In this document: piece after piece, positions 50,747 to 61,661 of the stretch
Layout of the letters: each line of letters starts with the position of its first letter
How positions within the stretch are numbered: the first letter of the stretch is position 1
Origin: Nannocystis punicea
GTDB lineage: Bacteria > Myxococcota_A > Polyangia > Nannocystales > Nannocystaceae
Reading direction: 5' to 3'
Length of the DNA: 64,000 bases
Assembly (NCBI RefSeq): GCF_026965555.1
Contig: NZ_CP114040.1
Span: 9,894,001 to 9,958,000, forward strand
Translations under genes and position numbers: made by a program
The notes under the pieces: model-generated
Databases searched by the model: none
Told to the model about the DNA's origin: nothing
Seen by the model: only the letters and a program-made list of their open reading frames with translations

Positions 50747-53485
50747 TCAGAACTCGAGCCGCACGCCGAGCGACGGCAAGATCGGCAGGCCGGTCTGCAG
50801 CTGGCGCTGCTGCAGGTTGTACGAGTAGATCCACGCCTCGCCGTTCTGGCGGTTGTAGACGTTGATGATGTCGAGGTAGAAGTTCGCCGTCACGCGCTTG
50901 AAGGTGAAGCGCTTGTCGACGCGCAGGTCGAGCTGGTGGAACGCCGGCAGGCGCTCGTCGCGGCCGAACCACGGCTCGTAGCCGTCCTGGACGAAGGCGC
51001 TGTCGAAGTAGGCGACCGTCGGGTTGCCGCTGACGAGGCGGAAGCGGCCGCCGATCTGCCAGCCGCGCGGCAGCTTGTAGACGGCGAGGATGGTGAGAAT
51101 GTGCGGCTGGTCGAAGCTGAACGGCCGGTACTCGGCGCCGGGCTTGGCCTGGATCAGGCTCTTCATCAAGGTGTAGCTGACCCAGCCGAACAGCCGCTTG
51201 GTCAGCGCCTTGCGGACCAGCACCTCCATGCCGAAGATCTGGCCGATGCCCTGGTTGGCGAAGTTCTCGAGCCGGAGGTCGCCCGAGACCGGGTCGCGCA
51301 TGAGCACGCTCGAGGACGTCGAGCGGTCGAACACGTACTTGTAGAAGCCGGTGACCTCGGCCTCGACGCCGACGCTGTCGAACACCTGGGCCACGCCGAG
51401 GCTGGTGTGGACCGCCCGCTCGATGCCGGAGCGCGGGTTGCCCCACACCGGCGCGAGGCTGATGAGGTCGGGGATCTGGCTGTAGAGGCCGACGCCGCCC
51501 TTGATCGCGGTGTTCTCGCCGACCTGCCAGTTGAAGCGCACGCGCGGGTCGACGGTCGCCTTCTTCACCTGCAGCGCGTAGTAGGTCATGCGCGCGCCGG
51601 GGTAGAGCGTGAACTTCTCGCCGAGGCCGATCGTCGCGGTGGTGTAGATCGCCGGGGTGGCGTAGTTCTGGCCGACGTCGGCGACGTTGTAGACCCCGGT
51701 GTCGCCGGTCCCGGCCGAGGCCGGCAGGCTGGGGGCGCGCGCGCCGATCTCGTAGCGGCCGGCCTGCAGCTCGGTGCCGATGCGGATCGCCGCCCGCTTG
51801 CTCAGCTGCCGCGACGCCTCGGCGCGCCAGCTGAACTCGTACTTGGGGAAGTTGAAGGTGAACAGCCCGCCGAACGCCCCGGTCAGCGACTGGTAGTTGA
51901 TCGACGGCGTGACGAGGAAGTCCCACGGGCCGTCCTGCTTGCGATAGACGAGGTCGAGGCGGTGGAACAGGATCGCCGTGCGCGCCTGGTTCTCCGAGCC
52001 CGTCATCGTCTCGTTCGGGCCCTGCGAGATGACCCGCAGGCGGTCGTCGGAGCCGAACCACCGCACCGACAGCTCGCCGCCGCCGACCGGGTAGTCGAAC
52101 AGGAACTGGTAGTCGTAGTAGCGCGGCGCCTGCGACAGGCCGAGGCCGATGTCCTTCGGCAGCGCGGCCTTGAGGATCGCGTCGACGTAGCTGCGGCGGA
52201 AGCTGGTGACGAAGCTGCCCTTCTTGATCGGGCCCTCGATCATGATGCCGGCGTCGAACACGTCGGCGTCGACGTAGCCGTGGTAGCCGTCGCGCCGGCC
52301 CTTGCGCGGGTTGACGTTGATGATGCCGCCGATCGCGTCGCCGAACCGGCTGTCGAAGTTGCCGGGGATGAAGTCGATCTGCGCGAGGATGTCGGAGTTG
52401 AAGGTCGACGACAGCGCCCCGAAGTGGAACAGCTGCGGGATCTCGTGATAGCCGAGGTACGTCTTCGAGTCGCCCGGCGCGGCGCCGCGGATGATCAGCA
52501 GGCCGAGGCCGAACGGCGCCCGCGCGACGCCGGGGAAGTTCTGCAGCGACTTGAGCGCGTCGCCCTGCGTGCCCGGGAGGTTGAAGATCTCCTCCGGCGT
52601 GATCGTGCGCCGCGCGACCTCCTCGCGGGCGTCGCGGCGCTGCTTCACGACCGTGCGGAACGGGTTGGACACCAGCCGTCGCGCGAAGTACTTGACCTCG
52701 AGCAGGTCGCCCTTGGCGAGCTCCTCGACGACCTCGTAGCGGTCGAAGCCCTGCGCGAGGGCGATGATGCGGATCTTGCCGTCGGGCACGCCGCGCAGCT
52801 CGAAGCTGCCGTCCGGGGCGGTTTCGGCGCGCATGGTCCAGGCCGGCTCGGGCTCGTCGCCGTAGATCTTTTTGGTGACCTGTCCCACCGGCCAGTCCGG
52901 CGGCGCCGGCACCACGAGCACGCTCGCGCCCGAGACGGGGACGCGCTGACCGGCCTCGAGCAGTACGCCGCGCAGCCGGATCGGACCTGTCCCTTGGGAC
53001 TGCTGAGCGGGTTCGCCCGCGTCGGTCGCGGGTTCGCCCGCGTCGACGTCGGGCGGCTGTTCCGCCGGCTCCGGCGGCAGCGGCGGCGGAGCGGCGATGT
53101 CGATGCCGACCTTGAGCACGACCTCGATCGGGCGGCCCTTGTAGAGACCGGGCGCGTAGCGCAGCTGAGCGACGGCGGACTTGGCGAGCTCGTCGAGCTC
53201 GGGGTGCACGCTCTGCACGACCTCGAGCTCCTTGGGGACGCCGTCGACGCCGACGACCAGCTTGACGACGACTTGACCCGAGGGCGGCGCGGGCAGGCGG
53301 CGCAGATCTTCGGGGTACGCCAGCTCGACGCTGTTCTGCAGCACCGGCTGGACCAGATCGGCCGGGTCCTGCGCACGCGCGGAACCGGCGTGCAGCGCCG
53401 CCGCGAGGGTCAGCACCGCGCCCAGACCACGCAGGCCGGCGGTCCCGATCCGGTGGCAGGCGAGGCGGCGAGGTCGCGGGCGCAA
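50747..53485 (-). CDS. TonB-dependent outer-membrane receptor with its own N-terminal TonB-C domain
   Basis: About 912 residues; the start is uncertain. No ATG is in frame near the signal AGLRGLGAVLTLAAALHAGSA; TTG 53485 is the nearest usable start, and a frame error here is possible. After the signal comes a TonB C-terminal-like domain (GQVVVKLVVGVDGVPKELEV ... LRYAPGLYKGRPIEV), a Pro/Glu linker, a carboxypeptidase-regulatory-like domain, the plug (PGTQGDALKSLQNFPGV, LLIIRGAAPGDSKTYL) and a 22-strand-type barrel ending in LPSLGVRLEF. Substrate unknown. A repeat unit (CTGTCCCTTGGGAC, 52987) codes the linker QSQGTGPI. Confidence 0.85.
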   Translation of the reverse strand: MRPRPRRLACHRIGTAGLRGLGAVLTLAAALHAGSARAQDPADLVQPVLQNSVELAYPEDLRRLPAPPSGQVVVKLVVGVDGVPKELEVVQSVHPELDELAKSAVAQLRYAPGLYKGRPIEVVLKVGIDIAAPPPLPPEPAEQPPDVDAGEPATDAGEPAQQSQGTGPIRLRGVLLEAGQRVPVSGASVLVVPAPPDWPVGQVTKKIYGDEPEPAWTMRAETAPDGSFELRGVPDGKIRIIALAQGFDRYEVVEELAKGDLLEVKYFARRLVSNPFRTVVKQRRDAREEVARRTITPEEIFNLPGTQGDALKSLQNFPGVARAPFGLGLLIIRGAAPGDSKTYLGYHEIPQLFHFGALSSTFNSDILAQIDFIPGNFDSRFGDAIGGIINVNPRKGRRDGYHGYVDADVFDAGIMIEGPIKKGSFVTSFRRSYVDAILKAALPKDIGLGLSQAPRYYDYQFLFDYPVGGGELSVRWFGSDDRLRVISQGPNETMTGSENQARTAILFHRLDLVYRKQDGPWDFLVTPSINYQSLTGAFGGLFTFNFPKYEFSWRAEASRQLSKRAAIRIGTELQAGRYEIGARAPSLPASAGTGDTGVYNVADVGQNYATPAIYTTATIGLGEKFTLYPGARMTYYALQVKKATVDPRVRFNWQVGENTAIKGGVGLYSQIPDLISLAPVWGNPRSGIERAVHTSLGVAQVFDSVGVEAEVTGFYKYVFDRSTSSSVLMRDPVSGDLRLENFANQGIGQIFGMEVLVRKALTKRLFGWVSYTLMKSLIQAKPGAEYRPFSFDQPHILTILAVYKLPRGWQIGGRFRLVSGNPTVAYFDSAFVQDGYEPWFGRDERLPAFHQLDLRVDKRFTFKRVTANFYLDIINVYNRQNGEAWIYSYNLQQRQLQTGLPILPSLGVRLEF

Positions 53486-53749
53486 GCGGCAGGAGCATGC
53501 TCCAAGCCCGGCGCCCCTGGCTAGTACCGCCGAACCCCGGCGCGGGCGTGCCCCCCGGCGTGCGTCCGGGCGGGAAGCCCGGGCCCCAGTTCCTGCGTAA
53601 TGTCTCGTCCCGGGGCTTGCCTCGGCGGCCCGCCGGACAATCGTTCCATCGCGGGGTCGAAAGGGGCGCCGACGCGGCAAGGCCGCTGGCCCCCGGTGGT
53701 ACACTGGTATCGGCTCCCTGCGGCCCCTTGGCCGCGCAGCTCCGCTCCC

Positions 53750-55993
53750 ATGCGCTCCTTCGGCTGGCTTCACTTCACGGACCTCCACCAGGGCCTCGAC
53801 GCTCAGGGCTGGCTGTGGCCGGGCGTACGCGAGGTCCTGCTGGCCGACCTCGAGAAGCTGCACGCCCGCTGCGGCCCCTGGGACCTGGTCCTGTTCAGCG
53901 GCGACCTGACCCAGCGAGGCAGCGCCGCCGAGTTCGCGCGCCTCAACCAAACGCTGCAGCAGCTGTGGGATCACCTCCGCGCCCTCGGCTCGACCCCGGC
54001 GCTGGTGGCCGTCCCCGGCAACCACGACCTCATCCGCCCCGACCCGCGCCGCCCCGAGTCGCTGGTGCTCGGCCGCTGGGACACCTATCCCGAAGTACAG
54101 GTCGAGTTCTGGCGCGACGCCAGCTCGCCCTACCGCGCCCTCGTCGACCAGGCCTTCGCGCCGTACAGCGAGTGGCTGAAGAACCACCCGTTCGCCGGCC
54201 TGCAGCTGCAGCGCGGCATGCTGCCCGGCGACTGCTCGGCGGTGCTGGCCAAGGACGGGCTCAAGCTCGGCATCGTCGGCCTCAACAGCGCCTTCTTGCA
54301 GCTCGGCGACGGCGACTACACCGGCAAGCTGGCGCTCGACGTCCGCCAGCTGCACGCGGCCTGCGGCGGCGACGGGCCGGCGTGGGTCAAGGAGTGCGAC
54401 TTCGCCCTGCTGATGACGCACCACCCGCCGAACTGGCTGCAGGCCAAGGCGCGCGACGAGCTGGTGGCGGAGATCGCCCCGCCCGGCCGGTTCGTCGCCC
54501 ACGTCTACGGCCACATGCACGAGCACGCGAGCAGCGTGGTCGCCATCGGCGGCGCGCAGGGCCGGCGTGAGCTTCAGGGCAGCTCGCTGTTCGGCCTCGA
54601 GGTCTACGGCGGCAAGGTCGACCGCCGCCACGGCTACACCGCGGCGCGGATCACCGTCGACGACAAGAACGAGGCGACCCTGCGGCTGTGGCCGCGCGCG
54701 GCCAAGAAGCACGCGGCCGGCCACTGGCGCATCGTCCAGGACCTCGACGCCTTCGAGCTCGGCGACGATCAGGGCACCAAGCCGGAGACCCTCCCGCCGC
54801 CGCGTCGGCGCACGCCGCCGCCGCCTCCGCCGCCGCCGATCAACCCCGCCAACCTGATCGCCACCGGGCCTGTCCCTTCGGCCAGCACGTCCGGCTCGCA
54901 CCCGTCGATCTCGCAGACCGCCCCGATCCCGCTCGGCGTGATCACCTCGCTGTCGGGCGGGGCGGCGGGCGACTCGGGCATCTTCTACTCGTCGATCGCC
55001 GCCCGCGTGCAGCCGCCGGGCGCCCCCTACAACATCAACTGGCACGTGCACCGCGCCGAGGAGGAGCGGACCGCGCTCAACTACCTCGACCAGCCGGGCG
55101 CGCCGGTGGTGCTGTGGGGGCCCGACAAGTTCGGCAAGACCTGGATGTCGCAGTTCCTGACCGACATGGTCTACCAGGCCGACGGCGGCGCCTGCCGGGT
55201 CGTGGCGATCAACCTCGACACCTTCGACTACGAGTCGCGCAGCGACTACGCCAACTTCATCCGCGAGTTCGCGTTCCAGATCGTCGGCTCGATCGGCGGC
55301 CCCGAGGACTGGGTGCCCACCTTGTGGAAGTCGCCGGGCAGCGTCAACCAGAAGCTCGGCCGCTTGATGCGGGACAACGTGCTGCCGCTGGCGAGCACGC
55401 GGGTGATCCTCGCGCTCGACCGCGTCGACGCCGTGTGGGGCCTGCCGTTCAAGGACGACTGGTTCGGCATGCTGCGCGCGTGGGCCGAGGACCCGCGGCT
55501 GGAGAAGCTGCGGCTGGTGCTCGGCATCAGCACCACGCCGCGGCGGCTGATCGAGCGGACCACGCAGTCGCCGTTCAACCTGAGCCCGCCGATCGTGCTC
55601 GGCGACTTCACGCGCGACCAGGTCGAGACGCTGTCGCACCTCTACGGGCTCGAGTGGACGCACCAGGACTTCGCCGCGCTGATGAGCCTCGTCGGCGGGC
55701 ACCCGTACCTCGTGCGCCTGGCCATGCACAGGGCCAACCTCGCCGGCGGGCTGTCGGCGCGCGAGCTGCTGGCCGAGCCGTCGAACCTGTTCGACGACTT
55801 CCTCCAGCGCTACGCGCGGCGCCTCCACCTCCACCCCGAGATGATGGCCGGCGTGAAGCGGCTGCGCAGCGACTCGCTGGCGGAGCTCGACTCCGACACC
55901 TCGGCCGCACTCGAGAGCAGCGGCATCGCGGTCGAGGAGAAGGTCGGCTTCTACCGCCTGCGCTACCGGCTGTACGAGCGGCTGCGGCCATGA
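53750..55993 (+). CDS. Metallophosphoesterase fused to an AAA_35-like ATPase
   Basis: 747 residues from ATG 53750. Residues 1-320: calcineurin-type phosphoesterase with every metal motif (FTDLHQG, FSGDLTQRG, VPGNHDL, MTHHPP, YGHMHEH). A Pro-rich linker (about 350-380; GTGPVPSAST-like part coded by a repeat unit at 54868) leads to an ATPase of the AAA-like (AAA_35) class: Walker A GPDKFGKT near 457-464 and Walker B VILALDRVD near 552-560, then a winged-helix-like end. No signal or TM. Its stop overlaps the start of the next gene (ATGA), so they are coupled. Substrate unknown. Confidence 0.87.
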   Translation: MRSFGWLHFTDLHQGLDAQGWLWPGVREVLLADLEKLHARCGPWDLVLFSGDLTQRGSAAEFARLNQTLQQLWDHLRALGSTPALVAVPGNHDLIRPDPRRPESLVLGRWDTYPEVQVEFWRDASSPYRALVDQAFAPYSEWLKNHPFAGLQLQRGMLPGDCSAVLAKDGLKLGIVGLNSAFLQLGDGDYTGKLALDVRQLHAACGGDGPAWVKECDFALLMTHHPPNWLQAKARDELVAEIAPPGRFVAHVYGHMHEHASSVVAIGGAQGRRELQGSSLFGLEVYGGKVDRRHGYTAARITVDDKNEATLRLWPRAAKKHAAGHWRIVQDLDAFELGDDQGTKPETLPPPRRRTPPPPPPPPINPANLIATGPVPSASTSGSHPSISQTAPIPLGVITSLSGGAAGDSGIFYSSIAARVQPPGAPYNINWHVHRAEEERTALNYLDQPGAPVVLWGPDKFGKTWMSQFLTDMVYQADGGACRVVAINLDTFDYESRSDYANFIREFAFQIVGSIGGPEDWVPTLWKSPGSVNQKLGRLMRDNVLPLASTRVILALDRVDAVWGLPFKDDWFGMLRAWAEDPRLEKLRLVLGISTTPRRLIERTTQSPFNLSPPIVLGDFTRDQVETLSHLYGLEWTHQDFAALMSLVGGHPYLVRLAMHRANLAGGLSARELLAEPSNLFDDFLQRYARRLHLHPEMMAGVKRLRSDSLAELDSDTSAALESSGIAVEEKVGFYRLRYRLYERLRP

Positions 55994-58900
55994 GTCCGGC
56001 ACATTCGAACTCGGGCGGCCTCGGACACCACGGCGCCCAGTTCCAGGTCGGAGGCGCGGTCCAGGCCGGCGCCTTCTACATCGAGCGCAAGGCCGACCGC
56101 GAGCTGCTGTCGGCGCTGATGCGGGGCGAGTTCTGCTACATCCTCGCGCCGCGGCAGATCGGCAAGACCAGCCTGCGCGTGCGCGCGGCCAAGCGGCTGC
56201 AGGCCGGCGGCGTGCGCTGCGTCAGCATCGACTTTACCAACATCGGCTCGACCCTGGTCTCGATCGACGACTGGTACTTCAGCATCGCCGTCGAGATCGC
56301 CGAGTCGATCGGCCTGCCGAGCCCCGAGCTGTTCTGGAGCACCCACCAGAACCTCACCCCCGTCCACCGCTGGTACCGCTACCTGCGCAACGAGCTGATC
56401 GACCGCACCGACGCGCCGATCGTCGTCTTCATCGACGAGGTCGAGTCGGTGCTGGCGCTGCCGTTCAGCTCCGACGACTTCTTCGCCTCGATCCGCTCGG
56501 CCTTCAACCTGCGCGCCGAGGACCCGGCCTACGAGCGCCTCACCTTCTGCCTGCTCGGCGTCGCCGCCCCGGCCGACCTGATCTCCAACTCGGTCCGCAC
56601 CCCGTTCAACATCGGCCGGGAGATCCGCCTCGAAGACTTCTCGCGCGCCGAGCTCGACGCCTTCCGCCCCGGCCTCGAGGGCCTGGGCGGCAGCCCCGAC
56701 GCCCTGCTCGACGCCGTGTACGCCTGGACGTCTGGCCATCCGTACATGTCCCAAAGGCTATGCGACGACCTGGTCCGGCGCGGCCCGGTCAGCGACAAGA
56801 CCGAGGCCGGGCGGGTCGACGACTCGGCCTACACCCTGTTCGTGCGCAACGGCCGGACCGCCGACGCCAACCTCGCGTACGCCGAGAAGCGGCTCAACGC
56901 CAACGCCACGCGGGCGCGCGCGCGCGACATGCTCGACCTGTACCGGCGGATCTTGAGCGGCGAGCCGACGCCGGCCGAGCCGAACAACCCGGTGCAGATC
57001 GAGCTGCGCCTGACGGGGCTCGCGGCCGAGGCGCGCGACGAGAAGGGCGACATCCTGCTGCGGGTCCGCAACCTCGTGTTCGCCGAGGTCTACGACCACA
57101 AGTGGCTGCGCGAGCGGGAGAAGGAGCAGCGGCTGGCCGAGTTCGTGGTCCGCTGGGACAGCTCGGGGCGGCACGACGACTACCTGCTGCGCGGCGCGGC
57201 GCTGGAGGACGCGCTGGCGTGGTCGCAGGGTCGCAGCGACCTGACCCTCGGCGACCACGAGTTCCTGCTCGCCGGCCTCAACTTCGCCCGCCGCGAGGCC
57301 GAGGCGCGGCACCGGCTCGAGGAGGCCGCGCGCATGCAGGAGCAGGCCCGCCTGGCCGCGCTCGAGGAGCAGCGCAAGGCCGAGCGCGAGCGCTACCGGG
57401 CCGACATCGAGCGAGAGCGGCGCGAGCGGGCCGAGGAGGGCGCCGTGTCGCAGCGGCGCACGATCTCGATCCTCACCGGCACCGTCGCCACCCTCGGCCT
57501 CCTGCTCGCGCTGACCGTGTGGCAGTTCGTGGTCGCCGAGCAGAGCAAGGACCAGCTGTCGCGGATGTCGGAGCGCCGCAACGAGGACGCCCGGCTCGAC
57601 CGCCTCGGCGCCGACGCCCTCCTCTACGCCCAGCAGCCCGGCAAGGAGCGCGACGCCCTGCTGATGGCGATCAAGGCCGCCGCCGACGCGCTCGCCCGCG
57701 ACGGCGAGGTCCCGCCGCGGGTCATGCAGGGCCTGGCCGCCGCGGTCGCCACCCCGGTCCAGCGGCCGCTGGTGCTGCGCCACGCCGAGGCCGTCCACGG
57801 CGCCCACTTCTCGCACGACGGCACCCGCGTGCTCACGGCCAGCAAGGACGGCACCGCCCACCTGTGGGACGCGGTGTCCGGCAAGACGATCCGCGTGCTC
57901 GAGCACGCATCGCCTGTCCTTTCAGCCAGCTTCTCGCGCGACGACACCCGCATCTTCAGCGTCGGCGCCGACAAGAGCGCGCGCCTGTGGAACGCCGCCA
58001 CCGGCGACAACCTCGAGGAGTACAAGAACGTGTCCGTGCCGCCGCAGCGGATGATCGCCGGCCTGTCGGACAACGGCTACAGCGTCTACTTCCTCGGCGT
58101 CGACCGCGGCGCGCACCTGGTCGACATCCGCGGCAACAAGGCGCGCGACCTGCCGCGGACCCAGAGCGGCAACGTCACCGCGATCGCCCTGGCCGACGGC
58201 GACCCGCTGGTCGCCACCGGCGGCGGCGACGGCGTCACTCGCCTGTGGGACCTCGACACCGGCGAGCTCAAGACCGAGCTGAAGCGGCACAAGGGCAACG
58301 TCTCCTCGGTGCAGTTCTCGCCGCTCGGCGACCGCCTCGTCACCGTCGGCGAGGACGGCGACGCGCGCGTGTGGAGCACCGCCGGCGCCGCGGTCGCCAC
58401 CCTCGAGCACGGCGATGCTGTCCTCGGGGCCAGCTTCTCCGCCAGCGGCGACCGGGTGCTGACGTGGAGCCTGGCGCGGGCGATCGTGTGGTCGAACGCC
58501 GGCAAGCAGCTGGCGAGCCTCACCGACCCGCGCGAGCTGCTCAAGCAGGCCGCCTTCTCGCCCGACGACCGCCGGGTCGCCACCGTCGGCGCCGGCACCG
58601 GCGCCGCCGCGGGCACTGCGGTCAAGCTGTGGGACCCGGTCAAGGGCGAGGTCGCGGCCACGCTCACCGGTCACACGGGACAGGTCCTCACGGTCAGGTT
58701 CTCGCTCGACGCCTCGCGCGTGCTGACGACCAGCGAGGACAACACCGCGCGGCTGTGGAACAGCGCCAGCGGCCAGCCGATCGCCACCCTCGAGGGTCAC
58801 ACCGCCGCCGTGCTGGCCGCCGAGTTCTCGCCCGACGGCGCCCGGATCCTCACCGTCGGCGGCGACAACACCGCGCGGATCTGGGACGGCTCGCTCAACA

Positions 58901-60027
58901 ACGCCGTGCCGACCCTCAAGGGTCACGGCGCCTCGGTGCGGCTGGCCCGCTTCTCGCCCGACGGCAGCCGGATCGTCACCACCAGCGACGACAAGACCGC
59001 GCGCCTGTGGGACGTCGTCAGCACCCGCAACATCCGCACGCTCGAGGGCCACGCCGGCCCCGTGGTCGCCGCGGTGTTCGCCGGCGACGGCTCCGGCCGG
59101 CTGATCACCTGGGCCGAGGAGGACTCCAACCTGCGGCTGTGGGACGCCAGCAACGGCGACGAGGTCGCCGTCCTCGGTCACGCGGGACATGTCCTCGGGG
59201 CCAGCTTCTCGCGCGACGGCACGCGCATCGTCTCGGCCGGCGCCGACGACACCCTGCGCCAGTGGGACGCCACCACCGGCGCGGTCGTCGGCGAGCCGTG
59301 GCAGGGCACGCGCGGCCAGCAGGCCGTCGCCGGCTTCGCCCCCGGCGGCCGCTACGTCGTGCTCGCCAGCCGCGACAGCAACACCGCCCAGCTGATCGAC
59401 GCCGAGGCGCAGCGCTTCATCACCGACCTCGTCGGTCACAGCGCCCCGGTCGAGGGCGCGGTGTTCTCGCCCGACGGCGAGACCGTCGTCACCCTCAGCG
59501 CCGACCACACCGCCAAGCTGTGGGTCGCCCGCTACGGCAGCGAGATCGCCACCCTCGACCCCGCGGCCGGCGCGATCGCCTCGGCCGCCTTCTCGCGCGA
59601 CGGCGGCCGGCTCGTCCTCGCCACCGCGCGCGACGCCTGGGTGTGGTCGCTGTCGGGCCCCGACGACCGCCCGCACGTGCTCGCCACATTGCTCGGCCAC
59701 TCCGCCTCGCTGCTCCACGCCACCTTCGACGGCGACGGCCGTAGGATCGTCACCGCCTCGTCCGACAACACCGCCAAGCTGTGGGACGCGCCGGTCGACT
59801 CCTCCAACTACGACCTGCTGGCCACGCTGCACGGCCACGCCGCCGCCGTCAACCACGCCGAGTTCTCGCCCGACGGCCGCTTCATCGTCACCGCCGGCCG
59901 CGACGGCCGCATCAAGCTCTACCCGACCTCGGTCGAGGACCTGCTGCGCAAGGCCTGCGAGGAGCTCGCGCCGCACCGCGAAGACTACGAGCAGGTCGAG
60001 GCCGACTGCCGCCTCGCCGGCGGCTGA
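55990..60027 (+). CDS. AAA_35-like ATPase, coiled coil, membrane segment and about 17 WD40 repeats
   Basis: 1345 residues from ATG 55990. Order: ATPase with Walker A APRQIGKTSL (about 53-61) and Walker B IVVFIDEVES (about 144-152); helical region; Arg/Glu-rich coiled coil (about 440-485); one membrane segment ILTGTVATLGLLLALTVWQF (about 493-512); then about 17 WD40 repeats from residue 595 to 1320, such as FSPDGARILTVGGDNTARIWD, enough for two propellers. The ATPase would be cytoplasmic; the propeller side is not determined. AAA_35-WD40 proteins are known in cyanobacteria and myxobacteria as signalling or conflict-type ATPases. Repeat units appear in several blades at the same VLGASFS position (57914, 58427, 59189). 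Confidence 0.88.
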   Translation: MSPAHSNSGGLGHHGAQFQVGGAVQAGAFYIERKADRELLSALMRGEFCYILAPRQIGKTSLRVRAAKRLQAGGVRCVSIDFTNIGSTLVSIDDWYFSIAVEIAESIGLPSPELFWSTHQNLTPVHRWYRYLRNELIDRTDAPIVVFIDEVESVLALPFSSDDFFASIRSAFNLRAEDPAYERLTFCLLGVAAPADLISNSVRTPFNIGREIRLEDFSRAELDAFRPGLEGLGGSPDALLDAVYAWTSGHPYMSQRLCDDLVRRGPVSDKTEAGRVDDSAYTLFVRNGRTADANLAYAEKRLNANATRARARDMLDLYRRILSGEPTPAEPNNPVQIELRLTGLAAEARDEKGDILLRVRNLVFAEVYDHKWLREREKEQRLAEFVVRWDSSGRHDDYLLRGAALEDALAWSQGRSDLTLGDHEFLLAGLNFARREAEARHRLEEAARMQEQARLAALEEQRKAERERYRADIERERRERAEEGAVSQRRTISILTGTVATLGLLLALTVWQFVVAEQSKDQLSRMSERRNEDARLDRLGADALLYAQQPGKERDALLMAIKAAADALARDGEVPPRVMQGLAAAVATPVQRPLVLRHAEAVHGAHFSHDGTRVLTASKDGTAHLWDAVSGKTIRVLEHASPVLSASFSRDDTRIFSVGADKSARLWNAATGDNLEEYKNVSVPPQRMIAGLSDNGYSVYFLGVDRGAHLVDIRGNKARDLPRTQSGNVTAIALADGDPLVATGGGDGVTRLWDLDTGELKTELKRHKGNVSSVQFSPLGDRLVTVGEDGDARVWSTAGAAVATLEHGDAVLGASFSASGDRVLTWSLARAIVWSNAGKQLASLTDPRELLKQAAFSPDDRRVATVGAGTGAAAGTAVKLWDPVKGEVAATLTGHTGQVLTVRFSLDASRVLTTSEDNTARLWNSASGQPIATLEGHTAAVLAAEFSPDGARILTVGGDNTARIWDGSLNNAVPTLKGHGASVRLARFSPDGSRIVTTSDDKTARLWDVVSTRNIRTLEGHAGPVVAAVFAGDGSGRLITWAEEDSNLRLWDASNGDEVAVLGHAGHVLGASFSRDGTRIVSAGADDTLRQWDATTGAVVGEPWQGTRGQQAVAGFAPGGRYVVLASRDSNTAQLIDAEAQRFITDLVGHSAPVEGAVFSPDGETVVTLSADHTAKLWVARYGSEIATLDPAAGAIASAAFSRDGGRLVLATARDAWVWSLSGPDDRPHVLATLLGHSASLLHATFDGDGRRIVTASSDNTAKLWDAPVDSSNYDLLATLHGHAAAVNHAEFSPDGRFIVTAGRDGRIKLYPTSVEDLLRKACEELAPHREDYEQVEADCRLAGG

Positions 60028-60146
60028 TCCGACCTGTCCCTTCGGACATCACGCCGGCCGGCCAGCCGCCGACGCCCCGGCGCGCGTTGTCCGACATGTG
60101 CGGCGGCCCTCGACCAGGACCTGTCCCCTCGAACATGTTCGATCGT
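60020..60146. repeat. 14-bp units after the WD40 gene
   Basis: Units at 60020 (GCGGCTGATCCGAC, contains the TGA stop), 60034 (CTGTCCCTTCGGAC) and 60048; separately 60119 (ACCTGTCCCCTCGA) and 60133 (ACATGTTCGATCGT). A single ACATGTG element lies at 60094. Confidence 0.65.
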
Positions 60147-60187
60147 GCCCGCGCGCGCCCGCTCGCGGCGCTGATACGATGGCTGCG

Positions 60188-61603
<1,416 letters not shown>

Positions 61604-61661
61604 GCGCCGCGCCCGCCGCGACGGTGGCGTCGCCCGCCGTCTTGGGCTATCCCCGGGGCGC

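Noticed and set aside
50414..53524. A very long plus-strand open frame (about 1,000 codons)
   Set aside because: It is the complement of the TonB-receptor gene; composition is Arg/Ala/Val-rich without motifs, as expected for antisense frames in GC-rich DNA.
53486..56002. Extension of the TonB-receptor frame upstream to 56002
   Set aside because: This part is antisense to the phosphoesterase-ATPase gene and has no protein-like pattern; the signal peptide marks the real start near 53485.
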